From NCBI GenBank assembly GCA_040755095.1, contig JBFMBH010000024.1, positions 1 through 38,541 of the forward strand: 38,541 bases of DNA, written 5' to 3'. Every line of letters starts with the position of its first letter. Position 1 is the stretch's first letter. The notes below the pieces were generated by a model. That model did no database searches. It worked only from the letters and a program-made list of their open reading frames with translations, and was not told where the DNA came from. The position numbers and the translations under genes were made by a program. The stretch comes from Thermodesulfobacteriota bacterium. Lineage in GTDB: Bacteria; Desulfobacterota; Desulfobulbia; Desulfobulbales; JBFMBH01. This document shows, piece by piece, positions 1-12,814 of the stretch.

Positions 1-154
1 CTGCCGTTCATGGAACGACCTGCAAGATTCTTGAGCAGGTATGGCACATGGCCGCACCGTAACCCCTTGATATTACATACAGAACCCAACTGACATTTGG
101 ATTCATAGCGATATTCGTTGTTCTCTTCTGGGCAGCCGCCCTCCGGCGCCCTTC
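1..154. other. window edge, no gene seen
   Basis: I see no convincing gene here. The stretch is richer in A and T than the rest of the window and lies downstream of the minus-strand Uma2-like gene. It could hold the end of a gene outside the window, but nothing in it is recognisable. Confidence 0.4.
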
Positions 155-718
155 TCACAGCCACAACGCGCCAAGATCGATGATAATCTCCGTAAACGGC
201 TCCGCCCGCACCGGATCGTCGTCAGCATAGGAGCCGGCGAGCAGCCATTGCCCCGGCGCAACCAGCCTGAAGACCTCCAGGGTTCGGGCCAGGGGATCAA
301 GGTGCCACAGACAAGGCACGCCGTGCTGCGCATAGATGGGCATCTTCCTGATCCGGTCGTTGCGGAACGATCCCGGCGAAAGGACCTCGCAGACCCAATC
401 GGGTGCCACGGAGATCCAGTTGTGGCCCTCCTCCGCCGGCAGCCGCTCCTTCTTCCAGCCGGCCAGATCGGGGACGAGGACATCCACACCAAAGCCAACC
501 TCCGGCTCGATCAGGATGATCCAGCCTCCGGGCGCACCACCTTCGCCATACTGGTACGGCGGCCCGAGCTTGTAGCCCAGAGCCGACATCGCCCCGATGT
601 GCTTCCGGGATGGCCTGGGGGTGGCCACCAGCTCGCCGCCAATGATCTCGCCGGTCATGGTTTCAGGGACGGAGAACAGGTCCTCGTAGACCGCCTGACG
701 CTGCACGGTTTCAGCCAT
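155..718 (-). CDS. Uma2 family (DUF820) putative restriction-endonuclease-fold protein
   Basis: The 187-residue product has the usual length and layout of the Uma2/DUF820 family, which has a PD-(D/E)xK nuclease-like fold. Visible family marks are P83-D84 in LVPDLAGW and the acidic motif near E111 in VCEVLSPGS, followed by DRxxKMPIYAxxGVPxLWHLDP and the usual final strand with the element name, here ARTLEVF. GGAGGT lies about nine bases before the ATG. No signal peptide or membrane segment is seen. The gene stands alone, with the CTERM genes upstream on the same strand. Members of this family are common, often multicopy and poorly characterised, so the nuclease activity is an inference from the fold. 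The family assignment is firm. Confidence 0.85.
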   Translation of the reverse strand: MAETVQRQAVYEDLFSVPETMTGEIIGGELVATPRPSRKHIGAMSALGYKLGPPYQYGEGGAPGGWIILIEPEVGFGVDVLVPDLAGWKKERLPAEEGHNWISVAPDWVCEVLSPGSFRNDRIRKMPIYAQHGVPCLWHLDPLARTLEVFRLVAPGQWLLAGSYADDDPVRAEPFTEIIIDLGALWL

Positions 719-836
719 CGTGCGGGTACCTCCCGACCGTCAGCACAGTTGCCAGCTTTCCCGCCGCCTGTCAACGAGCTACCGCCTCCCGACCCTTTCC
801 GGTGGGTGCCGCCTTTCCCGCCGTCATAAACGACAG

Positions 837-870
837 GCCGGCGGTTGCCACGCCCGTGGCGACCGCCGGC
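837..870 (-). terminator. 16-bp hairpin downstream of the CTERM genes
   Basis: Two 16-base arms at 837-852 and 855-870 pair with a single T/G exception that would be a G-U wobble in RNA, and enclose a two-base CC centre (so the real loop is slightly larger). The hairpin begins about 43 bases after the stop of the minus-strand CTERM gene at 913. There is no clear U-run, so it may be a Rho-assisted or processing hairpin. Confidence 0.55.
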
Positions 871-912
871 TCCAGAAAGCAGGCAAACCACCTGCAGGGT
901 CGCTCTGATCCG

Positions 913-1491
913 CTACCTCGACCACCGCCGCCGCAGGAGGCCAAGACCAGCCAAACCGGGAGCCAGCAGCGCCAGCGATGCGGGCACCGGCACCGTGGCC
1001 CGATTGAGCACAATCTCCGAGTAGTCGAGCACCCAGCCATCCGCACCTGTGGAAACCGTGATGAGATCATTCCCGGTCAGGGCGCCCAGGAACGGCATGA
1101 GGTCAAAGGTGTCCAGCCGGGCATAGTTGTAGGCCGGCCCGGTGTTGTCACCGTCGGTCAGCGTGCCGATCACCGTACCATTGATGGACAGGGTGGCCGG
1201 CACCGGCAGGCCCAAGCCTCCGGCCATGATCTCGATGGAGGCACCGGTGATCGTCCCCGGCAAGGCGTACGTCTGGTGCCACGACTGGGAGTACAACACC
1301 CAGTAATCCGTCAGCCCTTCACCCACAGGGGACTGGGAGATAGATGACCAGTCAAACCCCTGGTCCGGCAGAATACCCCGGCCGAAGCCGTCCTTGTCGC
1401 CATACAGACTGACCGTGGCTGCCGAGACGATCCCCGGCGCGGCCAATGCCGAAGCCAGCAAGCCCGCAACCACCATTCCTCGGATCTTCAT
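913..1491 (-). CDS. VPxPA-CTERM sorting-domain exported protein
   Basis: The 192-residue protein begins with a signal peptide (about residues 1-24, ending near VSAATV). It ends in a PEP-CTERM-type tripartite tail: a VPVPA motif, a hydrophobic helix rich in L, A and G, and a basic RRRWSR terminus. Such tails are recognised by exosortase-type enzymes that attach or process surface and biofilm proteins. The ATG at 1491 is preferred over upstream in-frame starts because GGGAGG lies about eight bases before it and it opens directly into the signal peptide. The central domain, with WVLYSQSWHQTY and VLDYSEIVLNRA segments, looks like a beta-sandwich but I cannot name it. It follows another CTERM gene on the same strand. 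Confidence 0.8.
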   Translation of the reverse strand: MKIRGMVVAGLLASALAAPGIVSAATVSLYGDKDGFGRGILPDQGFDWSSISQSPVGEGLTDYWVLYSQSWHQTYALPGTITGASIEIMAGGLGLPVPATLSINGTVIGTLTDGDNTGPAYNYARLDTFDLMPFLGALTGNDLITVSTGADGWVLDYSEIVLNRATVPVPASLALLAPGLAGLGLLRRRWSR

Positions 1492-1552
1492 GTCGTTTCC
1501 CTCCCTACTCTCCGATTTGTGCAACACGATTTGCCGGATTACCGGGCGACGG

Positions 1553-2167
1553 TCAGCGATCCCGCCGCCGGGCCAGGCCGGCCAGGCCGGCGCAACCGGC
1601 GCCCAACAGCCAGATGCTGGCCGGCAGCGGCACGGCGGCATTGTTCAGGGCGCCGAAGGCCGCGTACTCCGGATCCCCGCCGCTGACCCCTCTGGCGGTG
1701 AACGACGAGACGAGACCTCCGGCCGGGACCCCGAACTGGTCGAGATCGAAGAGCGCCACGTAGACATTGGAGAAATCCCAGACCGGCGTCCTGGTCTGGG
1801 TCACGCCGTTGATGGTCAGCCGCACCGTACAGCCGGTGGCCCCGGGCCAACCATACCCCGAGATCTCGAACACGGCCAAGTCGTTGCCGCTGCCGTTTCG
1901 GAGGCGGTTGTCCGTGAAGCCGATATCGGCCCAGGCATTGCCGTCGAAGGTCCAGATGTAGTCGCTGACGTTGTTGCCCACCACCGCCGTCTGGATGTCC
2001 GGGGCACCCACCAGCTGCCAGTTACCCCCGTAACCCAGCACCACGTCGGCAAAGGCGTTGTCCTCGAAGGTGTACGATCCCAGGGTGGTGGCCTGGGCCG
2101 CCTGCCCTGCCGACAGGACGCCCACCAGGGCTGCCGCGGCCATCCATGCTGCATGTCGCTTCCTCAT
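1553..2167 (-). CDS. VPLPA-CTERM sorting-domain exported protein
   Basis: This 204-residue protein starts with a signal peptide (MRKRHAAWMAAAALVGVL, cleavage near AQA). It ends with the VPLPA motif, a hydrophobic stretch and RRRDR, the hallmark of VPLPA-CTERM exosortase substrates. The body, from FEDNAFAD through TCTVRLTIN-like strands, resembles small beta-rich secreted proteins but has no domain I recognise. Upstream on the minus strand, a perfect TTGACA lies at 2284-2289 without a good -10 partner. It is co-directional with, and 61 bases upstream of, the second CTERM gene at 913-1491; the two could be cotranscribed. No exosortase gene lies in this window. Confidence 0.8.
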   Translation of the reverse strand: MRKRHAAWMAAAALVGVLSAGQAAQATTLGSYTFEDNAFADVVLGYGGNWQLVGAPDIQTAVVGNNVSDYIWTFDGNAWADIGFTDNRLRNGSGNDLAVFEISGYGWPGATGCTVRLTINGVTQTRTPVWDFSNVYVALFDLDQFGVPAGGLVSSFTARGVSGGDPEYAAFGALNNAAVPLPASIWLLGAGCAGLAGLARRRDR

Positions 2168-2349
2168 CGCTGTCCCCTCCTCACCGTGTTTTCGCTGCCG
2201 TATTCGCTGCCTTGTCCCGACCGCCATACCGCTCCCCGCCCATGCGGACGGTTGCCATCACAATGCCTGTTCCGCCCCGCTTGTGTCAACAAGAAAAGCC
2301 CTTCCTGGGCAATCCACCGGCCGATGCGGCGGTGGGGCATGACGCCCCC

Positions 2350-3527
2350 TCAATCCTCCGGCGCCACCGGCAGCTCGACGACAAAGCGCGCCCCGGCGCC
2401 CTCCCCCCGGTCCTCCGCCCAGATCCGGCCCTGGTGGTCCTCGATGATGCCCCGGCTGATCGCCAGCCCCAGGCCGGTTCCCGTGTCCTCGTCCTTGGTG
2501 GTGAAGAACGGCTCCCAGATGGCGGCCAGATCCTCCGGCGGGATGCCCGGACCGGAGTCCTCCACCGTGCAGCGGAGGACACCGTCCACCTGCCGCAGGA
2601 CGATGGCCAGCACGCCCTCCTGCTGTTGGCTCATGGCGTCTGCGGCGTTCTTGAACAGATTGACAAAGACCTGCTCCAGCTGGTGGGCATAGGCCATGAC
2701 CGGCGGCAGATCGGCGGCCAGATCCTTGCGCACCGTCACGTGGTACTTGAGCGCATTGTGGCAAAGGGCCAGGGCGCTCTCAATACAGCCGGCCACCGGG
2801 ACCGGGCGCTTGGCCTGCTGCCCCCGGCAGGCAAAGCGCCGCATGAGCTCCATGATCGCCAGGATGCGCCGGGCGCCCTCGCCGATGCGGGCCGGCATGT
2901 CGCCATCCTCGGCCAGGAAATGCCGCCAGTCGGCCAGGACCGCGGGCTCGGCCTCCGCGGGCGGCGGCATCCGGCTGGCAAGCTTGGCCAGGTCGGCGTG
3001 CAGGGCGTCGGCAAACCCCAGAACGTAGGCGAGCGGGGAGCTGATCTCGTGCACAATGCCCGCCGCCAGGGTGCCGAGGGTAGCGAGACGCTCGGCATGA
3101 ATGAGCTGTCTGGCCCGCCGGTCGGCCAGCTCCTCGAGATGGTCCCGGTGGAGCTTCAGCTGCAGGTGGCCGCGGACCCGCGCCTTGAGCAGCTCCGGAT
3201 TGAAGGGCTTGGTGATGTAATCGACGGCCCCCAGCGCCAACCCCTGGGCCTCGTCCTGCTCGTCGGTCAGACAGGTCAGGAAGACCACCGGGATGTTCCT
3301 GGTCTCTTCCCGGGCCTTCAGCCGGCGGCAGACCTCGTAGCCGTCCATGCCCGGCATGACGATATCGAGGAGGATGAGATCCGGAGGGCTGGGGCCGATG
3401 GCCTTCAGGGCCGCCTCGCCGTCCGGCGCGATGCGAAGCTGGTAGTCATCCTCCAGGGCGCGGGCCAGGACATCGAGATGGACCTCGTCGTCATCGACGA
3501 CCATGATCGTGCATTCTGCCAGGGACT

Positions 3528-3531
<4 letters not shown>
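2350..3531 (-). CDS. response regulator-histidine kinase (REC-HisKA-HATPase)
   Basis: The 393-residue protein has an N-terminal receiver domain (about 8-125: acidic D13-D15, phospho-acceptor D56 in [14 protein letters not shown] at 108-110). A coiled linker and a HisKA dimerisation helix follow, with H161 in the H-box [13 protein letters not shown]. The HATPase domain carries N-box [17 protein letters not shown] and the G-box GTGLGLAIS. No membrane segment is present, so it is a cytosolic kinase likely driven through its receiver. Its ATG overlaps the stop of the upstream hybrid kinase by four bases (ATGA), which implies translational coupling and suggests that it accepts phosphate from that kinase. 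A short GGGGC/GCCCC hairpin at 2334-2348 lies just past the stop. Confidence 0.9.
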
Positions 3532-7355
<3,824 letters not shown>

Positions 7356-7657
7356 GATGCTCCCCTCCCTTTTTCACCGGCGACTTTCCGCTGCGCGGCC
7401 GGCCGGCGGGCGGCTCGGCCCTGCCCCCGAGCACCACGAGCCGTGCGGCGACGCTCAAGCGAGGCACCAGACACCTTCCTGTGCTGGGAGATTGCCTGGT
7501 TGCCGCCGGCCTGTCAAGGTCACAGCCGGCGGCCCCGGCCGGCCGTCACAGGGCGACAGCTCCTTGAGGTCCCGGCTCCGGTGTGCTAGGTTGCCGGGCA
7601 GCCACTGGCAGCGCCGCTGCCCAAGCCACCTTCGTCGCCCATCGGGCAGGATACCCC
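7356..7657. other. divergent intergenic region
   Basis: This 302-base gap separates the minus-strand kinase operon from the plus-strand xseB-ispA-dxs operon. It contains a perfect TTGACA on the minus strand (7512-7517), suited to the kinase operon but with a poor -10 match, and a plus-strand promoter candidate at 7564-7592. The middle is GC-rich (runs of GCCGGC). I see no small gene or RNA. Confidence 0.5.
7564..7592 (+). promoter_or_regulatory. candidate sigma70 promoter of xseB-ispA-dxs
   Basis: TTGAGG, 17 bases, then TAGGTT, with a TGC immediately before the -10 (extended -10). It ends 65 bases before the xseB start. The match to the -35 is good and the -10 is moderate. Confidence 0.4.
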
Positions 7658-7894
7658 ATGGCCAAGAAATCCTTCGAAGAGGCCCTCGCCGCCCTGGAGC
7701 AGATCACCCGGGAGCTGGAGAGCGGTGAGCTGTCCCTGGATGAGTCATTGAAAAAGTTCGAGGAGGGCGTTAGACTCTCGGAATTTTGCAACAAGAAGCT
7801 GGACGAGGCCCAGCGCAAGGTCAGCCTCCTGCTCAAAAAGGATGGCGACTTGGTGGAGGTGCCCTTCGCCGAGCCGGAGCCGGACGAGACCTGA
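7658..7894 (+). CDS. xseB: exodeoxyribonuclease VII small subunit
   Basis: The 78-residue product has the length and pattern of XseB: FEEALAALEQITRELESGELSLDESLKKFEEGVRL, followed by CNKKLDEAQRKVSLL, two antiparallel helices that bind the large subunit XseA. The complex degrades single-stranded DNA to short oligonucleotides. The ATG at 7658 is chosen because the family motif starts right after it (MAKKSFEEAL); longer in-frame starts add residues with no family match. It heads xseB-ispA-dxs, a gene order widespread in Proteobacteria. xseA is not in the window. Confidence 0.95.
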   Translation: MAKKSFEEALAALEQITRELESGELSLDESLKKFEEGVRLSEFCNKKLDEAQRKVSLLLKKDGDLVEVPFAEPEPDET

Positions 7895-7926
7895 CCTTTC
7901 CTCCCCCTGCCGAGAAACCTCCCACC

Positions 7927-8811
7927 ATGGATCTTGCCGCATACCTGGCCGACCGACGCGCCCTGGTGGAGAAGGCTCTGGCCGCCTCCCTGCCCGAGCC
8001 CAACGGGTATCTGGCCGACCACCTCAAGGCCATGGGCTACAGCCTCCTGGCCGGCGGCAAGCGGGTGCGGCCGATCCTGTGCCTGGCTGCCGCCGAGGCC
8101 CTGGGCTGCCCGGCGGAGCGGGCCCTGCCCGCCGCCTGCGCCCTGGAATATGTCCACACCTACTCGTTGATCCACGACGACCTGCCGGCCATGGACGACG
8201 ACGACCTGCGGCGGGGCAGGCCCACCAGCCACAAGGTCTTCGGCGAGGCAGCGGCCATTCTGGCGGGTGACAGCCTCCTGACCATGGCCTTCGAGATCCT
8301 CAGCCGGCCGGCAACGCCGCTGCCAGCGGACCAGTGCCTGACCCAGGTCCGGATCCTGGCCCGGGCCGCCGGCCCCCTGGGCATGGTGGGGGGTCAGGCG
8401 GTGGACATCGCCTCCGAGGGCCAGCCGGTGGATGCCGACACCCTGGCCTTCATCCACCGCCACAAAACCGGAGCGCTCATCACCGCTGCCGTGCAGCTGG
8501 GGGCGGTGGCGGCCGCGGCCGACGAGGGGCAATTCGCCGCCTTCACCGCCTACGGCCAGCACCTGGGACTGACCTTCCAGATCGTCGACGACATCTTGAA
8601 CGTCACCTCCACCCCCGAGGAGCTGGGCAAGGCGGTGGGCTCGGATGCCGCCCGCCACAAAGCCACCTATCCTGGATTGTTCGGGATGGAGGCCAGCTGG
8701 CGGAAGGCGGAGGCCGCGGCCCAGGCGGCCGCGAGCGCTCTGGCCGGCCTGGGCGAGAACGCCTGGCATCTTAGGGCCCTGGCCCGCTACGTTCTGACCC
8801 GCAAGCGGTAG
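7927..8811 (+). CDS. ispA: polyprenyl (geranyl/farnesyl) diphosphate synthase
   Basis: The 294-residue enzyme condenses isopentenyl diphosphate with allylic diphosphates to make farnesyl or related diphosphates for quinone, undecaprenyl and other isoprenoid synthesis in the cytosol. The first Asp-rich motif, [14 protein letters not shown], is at about 83-96. The GGKRVRP substrate-binding loop is at about 42-48, and the second Asp motif is [10 protein letters not shown] near 216-225. In that second motif the last Asp of the usual DDxxD is Asn, which is worth noting but does not argue against function. The ATG at 7927 follows xseB by 32 bases and dxs follows by seven, so the three form one operon. 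Confidence 0.93.
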   Translation: MDLAAYLADRRALVEKALAASLPEPNGYLADHLKAMGYSLLAGGKRVRPILCLAAAEALGCPAERALPAACALEYVHTYSLIHDDLPAMDDDDLRRGRPTSHKVFGEAAAILAGDSLLTMAFEILSRPATPLPADQCLTQVRILARAAGPLGMVGGQAVDIASEGQPVDADTLAFIHRHKTGALITAAVQLGAVAAAADEGQFAAFTAYGQHLGLTFQIVDDILNVTSTPEELGKAVGSDAARHKATYPGLFGMEASWRKAEAAAQAAASALAGLGENAWHLRALARYVLTRKR

Positions 8812-8818
8812 GGGGATC

Positions 8819-10756
8819 ATGGAAGCCCCATTCTGCCTTCTTGAGAAGATCGATTCCCCGGCCGACCTGCGCCAGCTGCCGGAGAACCTGCTGCCCCAAC
8901 TGGCCGCCGAGCTGCGGCAGAAGATCGTGGAAACCGTGGCCCAGGTGGGGGGGCATCTGGCGCCCAGCCTGGGGGTGGTGGAGCTGACCGTCGCCCTCCA
9001 CTACATCTTCGACACCCCCAAAGACAAGCTCATCTGGGACGTCGGCCACCAGGCCTATGCCCACAAGCTCCTGACCGGTCGCCGGGACGTCTTCCACACC
9101 TTGCGCCAACAAGGCGGCATCAGCGGCTTTCCCAAGCGGGAGGAGAGCCCCTACGACACCTTCGACACCGGTCACAGCAGCACCTCCATTTCGGCCGGCC
9201 TGGGCATGGCGGTGGCCCATGATCTCAAAGGTGACCCTGGCCGGACCATCGCGGTCATTGGCGACGGCTCCATGACCGGCGGTCTGGCCTTCGAGGCCCT
9301 CAACCAGGCCGGCCATCTGGGCGCCGACCTGGTGGTCATCCTCAACGACAACGAGATGTCCATCTCCCCCAATGTGGGGGCCCTGTCCAGCTTCCTGTCC
9401 CGCAAGCTCACCGGCCGGGCCATGACCCGGATCAAGAAGGAGATGGAGCACTTTCTGAAGGGCTTCTCCCACCTGGGGGAGAACATCCTCCAGGTCCTCA
9501 AGAAGAGCGAGGATTCCCTGAAAGGCTTCTTCACCCCGGGCATGCTCTTCGAGGCCCTCAAATTCGAGTATATCGGCCCCATCCCTGGCCACCGTTTCGA
9601 GTCCCTGCTGGACACCTTGCGAAACGTCCGGGAATTCCACCGCGGGCCGGTTCTGATCCATGTGCTCACCACCAAGGGCAAGGGCTACCTGCCGGCGGAG
9701 AAGAACCCCGGCGACTACCACGGCGTCGGCCCCTTCGAGATCCAGAGCGGCCGCCCCCTGCCCAGCCCTCCCGGTCCCATGGCCTATACCCAGGTCTTTG
9801 GCAAGGCCCTGGTGCAGATCGCCGAAAGCGACCCCCGGGTGACCGCCATCACCGCCGCCATGCCCGCCGGCACCGGTCTGGTGGAATTCGCCGGCCGCTT
9901 TCCGGACCGCTTCTTCGACGTGGGCATCGCCGAGCAGCACGCGGTGACCTTTGCCGCCGGCCTGGCGGTGGAGGGGCTACTGCCGGTGGTGGCGGTCTAC
10001 TCCACCTTCCTGCAACGGGCCCTGGACCAGATCATCCACGACGTCTGTCTGCAGAACCTGCCGGTCACCTTTGCCATCGACCGGGGCGGCCTGGTGGGGG
10101 ATGACGGCCCCACCCACCACGGGGCCTTCGACCTGACCTTCCTGCGCTTCATTCCCAACCTGGTGCTCATGGCCCCCAAGGACGAGAACGAGCTCCAGCA
10201 TCTGCTCTACACCGCCATCTTCCACCCCGGACCGGCAGCGGTGCGCTACCCGCGGGGGGCGGGCGAGGGCCGGCCCCTGGACACCACCTTCCACAAGATT
10301 CCGTTGGGCACGGCCGAGCTGCTGCGGGAAGGGAGCGACATCCTGCTGCTACCGGTGGGCAACCGGGTCTATCCGGCGCTGGAAGCGGCAGAAGGGCTGC
10401 GCAAGCTGGGGATCGAAGCGGCGGTGATCAACCCCCGGTTCATCAAGCCCCTGGATGGGGCGCTCATCACCGAATGGGCCATCCGCACCGGACAGGTCCT
10501 GACCGTCGAGGAGAATGTGCGGCAGGGGGGATTCGGCAGCGCCGTTCTGGAGCTCTTCGCCCGCCAGGGTCTGGCGGGCATCCCGGTCCGGCTGCTGGGG
10601 CTGCCGGACCGGTTCGTGGAGCACGGGGGTCAGAAGGCGTTGCGGGAGAAGGCCCGGATCGACGCCTCCGCCGTCATCGCCGCAGCCCGGGAGCTGGTGG
10701 ACGAAGGCCGGTCCCCGGGACCGCGGGCGCTGCCGAGCGGCACAAGCGGCGCCTGA
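8819..10756 (+). CDS. dxs: 1-deoxy-D-xylulose-5-phosphate synthase
   Basis: The 645-residue thiamine-diphosphate enzyme makes 1-deoxyxylulose 5-phosphate from pyruvate and glyceraldehyde 3-phosphate, the entry step of the MEP isoprenoid pathway. Visible marks include [14 protein letters not shown], the ThDP-binding GDGSMTGG with NDNEMSIS (about 147-180), the pyrimidine domain with [17 protein letters not shown], and [15 protein letters not shown] near residue 420. The C-terminal transketolase domain has [14 protein letters not shown]. The length is normal. It follows ispA by seven bases and supplies its substrate pathway. A GGGGG box sits just before the ATG. Confidence 0.96.
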   Translation: MEAPFCLLEKIDSPADLRQLPENLLPQLAAELRQKIVETVAQVGGHLAPSLGVVELTVALHYIFDTPKDKLIWDVGHQAYAHKLLTGRRDVFHTLRQQGGISGFPKREESPYDTFDTGHSSTSISAGLGMAVAHDLKGDPGRTIAVIGDGSMTGGLAFEALNQAGHLGADLVVILNDNEMSISPNVGALSSFLSRKLTGRAMTRIKKEMEHFLKGFSHLGENILQVLKKSEDSLKGFFTPGMLFEALKFEYIGPIPGHRFESLLDTLRNVREFHRGPVLIHVLTTKGKGYLPAEKNPGDYHGVGPFEIQSGRPLPSPPGPMAYTQVFGKALVQIAESDPRVTAITAAMPAGTGLVEFAGRFPDRFFDVGIAEQHAVTFAAGLAVEGLLPVVAVYSTFLQRALDQIIHDVCLQNLPVTFAIDRGGLVGDDGPTHHGAFDLTFLRFIPNLVLMAPKDENELQHLLYTAIFHPGPAAVRYPRGAGEGRPLDTTFHKIPLGTAELLREGSDILLLPVGNRVYPALEAAEGLRKLGIEAAVINPRFIKPLDGALITEWAIRTGQVLTVEENVRQGGFGSAVLELFARQGLAGIPVRLLGLPDRFVEHGGQKALREKARIDASAVIAAARELVDEGRSPGPRALPSGTSGA

Positions 10757-10782
10757 CCGCCGGCCGCGGGCAATCTTCGCGC

Positions 10783-11121
10783 TTACAGCCCGGCCATGTA
10801 GCTGGTGAGGACCGCCATCTCCTTCCGCAGGGCCGCGACCAGTTCGTCCGCCCCCTGCAGGTTGTGGTCCCGCCCCATATACTCCAAGGTCTTGGCGTCC
10901 GCGGCCATCTTCTCCACGCACAGGTTGGCGGCCGCGCCCTTGATGCTGTGGGCCAGAGAGCGTACCTCGTCGCTGTTGCCGGCAGCAATCGCCTCCACCA
11001 GTTGGGGCAGCTGCTCGCTGGTGAGCTGCACAAACTCCTGGAGCATCTCCTTCAGAAAATCCCGGTCGCCATCCACCTGCTCCAGGGCCAGGGCTTCGTT
11101 GATGGGCACCCGTTCGGCCAT
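10783..11121 (-). CDS. stand-alone Hpt (histidine phosphotransfer) protein
   Basis: The 112-residue protein is a single Hpt four-helix bundle. It has the family signature around H58 in LAHSIKGAAANL and the downstream helix KMAADAKTLEYMGRD. It would shuttle phosphoryl groups between receiver domains. The start at 11121 is selected because the protein family begins here and AGGAGAAAG lies about eight bases upstream; longer in-frame starts read through low-complexity intergenic DNA. It stands on the opposite strand between dxs and tlyA, which often sit together in related genomes. Its partner kinase is not identifiable from position; the two hybrid kinases at 2350-7355 are candidates. Confidence 0.85.
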   Translation of the reverse strand: MAERVPINEALALEQVDGDRDFLKEMLQEFVQLTSEQLPQLVEAIAAGNSDEVRSLAHSIKGAAANLCVEKMAADAKTLEYMGRDHNLQGADELVAALRKEMAVLTSYMAGL

Positions 11122-11211
11122 CGGCTTTCTCCTTCCTGTCCGGTCAAGTCGTCCCCGACCTGGACGTGGTGGCGAAGAGCGCTGCCAACCCATCCCTGGG
11201 GCGGCGCCCTC

Positions 11212-11228
11212 CGACCTCCGCGAGGTCG
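11212..11228. repeat. 7-bp inverted repeat upstream of tlyA
   Basis: CGACCTC and GAGGTCG flank a three-base centre, 37 bases before the tlyA start and within the gap between the divergent hpt and tlyA genes. It could be an operator. No other copy was noticed in the window. Confidence 0.3.
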
Positions 11229-11265
11229 TCATCATTGGCTCAGGTTAGCACAGGAGATCCGGCGA

Positions 11266-12018
11266 GTGAAACAGAAGATCCGGCTTGATGCTCTGCTGGT
11301 CAGCCGGGGCCTGGCCCCCAGCCGGCAGCGCGCCCAGGCCCTGATCGGCGCCGGCCAGGTGCGGGTGGGGGGAGCCATGGCCGACAAGGCGGGCCGGGAG
11401 GTGGATCCGGACTGCCTGGTGACCCTGGCCGCGGACCCCTGTCCGTATGTCAGCCGAGGCGGTCTCAAGCTGGCCGCCGGCCTCGTGCATTTCCGGATCG
11501 AGGTGGCAGGACGGAGCTGCCTCGATGTGGGCGCGTCCACGGGCGGCTTTACCGACTGCCTGCTCCAGCACGGCGCCCGGCGGGTCTATGCCGTGGACGT
11601 CGGCTATGGCCAGCTGGATTGGCGGCTGCGCCAGGATCCCCGGGTGGTGGTCATGGAGCGCACCAACGCCCGCCAGCTGACCCGGGATCTCTTGCCGGAG
11701 CTGGTCAGTCTGGCCACGGTGGACGCCTCGTTCATCTCGCTCACCCTTATCCTGCCGGTCCTTCTGCCCCTGTTTGACCAGGCGGTCTCGATCCTCGCCC
11801 TGGTCAAGCCCCAGTTCGAGGTCGGCAAGGGCAGGGTCGGCAAGGGCGGGGTGGTCCGGGATCCCCAGCTCCATGCCGAGGTGCTGGCCGGGGTGGCGGC
11901 CCACGCCGAGGGCCTGGGGCTGGTGGTGCACGGCAGCCTGCCGGCACCGATCCGGGGACCCAAGGGCAACCAGGAGTTCCTCATGCACCTCACCGGTGCG
12001 GTCACAGCGGCGCGATGA
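11266..12018 (+). CDS. tlyA: TlyA family rRNA (cytidine-2'-O)-methyltransferase
   Basis: The 250-residue protein has an N-terminal S4 RNA-binding domain (about 1-60: RLDALLVSRGLAPSRQRAQALI) and an FtsJ/RrmJ-type methyltransferase domain. The latter has YVSRGGLKL, the SAM-binding motif CLDVGASTGGFTDCLLQ, and VALVKPQFEVGK-like motif IV/X residues. Family members methylate ribose 2'-OH of cytidines in 16S and/or 23S rRNA. The start is a GTG at 11266 with AGGAG about nine bases upstream, and no ATG fits the S4 domain. The stop overlaps the next ATG by four bases, so DUF3047 is translationally coupled. Confidence 0.9.
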   Translation: MKQKIRLDALLVSRGLAPSRQRAQALIGAGQVRVGGAMADKAGREVDPDCLVTLAADPCPYVSRGGLKLAAGLVHFRIEVAGRSCLDVGASTGGFTDCLLQHGARRVYAVDVGYGQLDWRLRQDPRVVVMERTNARQLTRDLLPELVSLATVDASFISLTLILPVLLPLFDQAVSILALVKPQFEVGKGRVGKGGVVRDPQLHAEVLAGVAAHAEGLGLVVHGSLPAPIRGPKGNQEFLMHLTGAVTAAR

Positions 12019-12686
12019 TCCGCCTTGCTGCCATCGTGGTCGGCCTCTGTCTCGTGGCCGCCGCCCCCGGTACCCGGGCTGCAGAGCGCGTCCTCGATGA
12101 TCTGACCGACGGCATGGATCCGGCCTGGCAGGAGAAGACCTTCGCCGGCCGCACCCGGTACCGGCTGATCCAGGATCAGAGCGCTCCCTGCATCGAGGCC
12201 CTAAGCGTGGCCAGCGCCTCGGGCCTCGTCTTTCCCATCCGCTACCAGCTGGCCGACTGGCCGATTCTGCGCTGGCGCTGGCGGATCGATCGCTCCCTTG
12301 CCGCCGGCGACACCGGGCGTAAGGAAGGGGACGACTACGCGGCCCGCGTCTACGTCGTTTTTCCGTCCGTGCTCTTCTGGCGCACCCGGGCCTTGAGCTA
12401 TGTCTGGGCCAGCCGCCTGGCCAGGGGTGCCGCGGTGCCCAACCCGTACACCGCCAACACCATCATGATCGCGGTGGAGAGTGGCGACCAGCTGGCCGGT
12501 CAGTGGCAGGAGGAGGAGCGGGATGTCCTGGCCGATTTCCGGACGCATTTCAGCGGCGAGCCGCCGCCGGTGGGCGCCATTGGCATCATGACCGATACCG
12601 ACAACACCGGCGAGACGGCCACCGCCTGCTACGGTCCCATCCGCCTCGCCTCCCCCGCCCCGGCAGCTGGCGCTTCCCGGCCCTAG
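12015..12686 (+). CDS. DUF3047 exported protein
   Basis: The 223-residue protein starts with a signal peptide (MIRLAAIVVGLCLVAAAP, likely cleaved near TRA-AE). It then shows the DUF3047 pattern: LRWRWRID, a DDYAARVYVVFP strand, LSYVWASR, NPYTANTIMIAVESG, the conserved ExRDVLADFRxxF, and the end motif IGIMTDTDNTGETATACYGPI. The family is predicted to be periplasmic with a jelly-roll-like fold and has no established activity. The ATG lies inside the stop of tlyA (ATGA overlap), so expression is tied to tlyA. Confidence 0.85.
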   Translation: MIRLAAIVVGLCLVAAAPGTRAAERVLDDLTDGMDPAWQEKTFAGRTRYRLIQDQSAPCIEALSVASASGLVFPIRYQLADWPILRWRWRIDRSLAAGDTGRKEGDDYAARVYVVFPSVLFWRTRALSYVWASRLARGAAVPNPYTANTIMIAVESGDQLAGQWQEEERDVLADFRTHFSGEPPPVGAIGIMTDTDNTGETATACYGPIRLASPAPAAGASRP

Positions 12687-12701
12687 CCAGACGATTTTGT
12701 T

Positions 12702-12729
12702 TGACAGCGAAAATTCGCGCGCGGTAATG
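12702..12729 (+). promoter_or_regulatory. candidate promoter of the small lipoprotein gene
   Basis: A perfect TTGACA (12702-12707), 16 bases, then GGTAAT. The spacer contains GCGAA-AA-TTCGC (12708-12719), a dyad that could bind a regulator. The region is AT-richer than its surroundings. Confidence 0.45.
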
Positions 12730-12814
12730 CTGATGCAGCGTCGGGCAGCGGGGATACGGATCGCTGCTCCCTGGTGCATCTCCGCCTTGAACCCACGAGC
12801 GAGGGAGGAAACTT

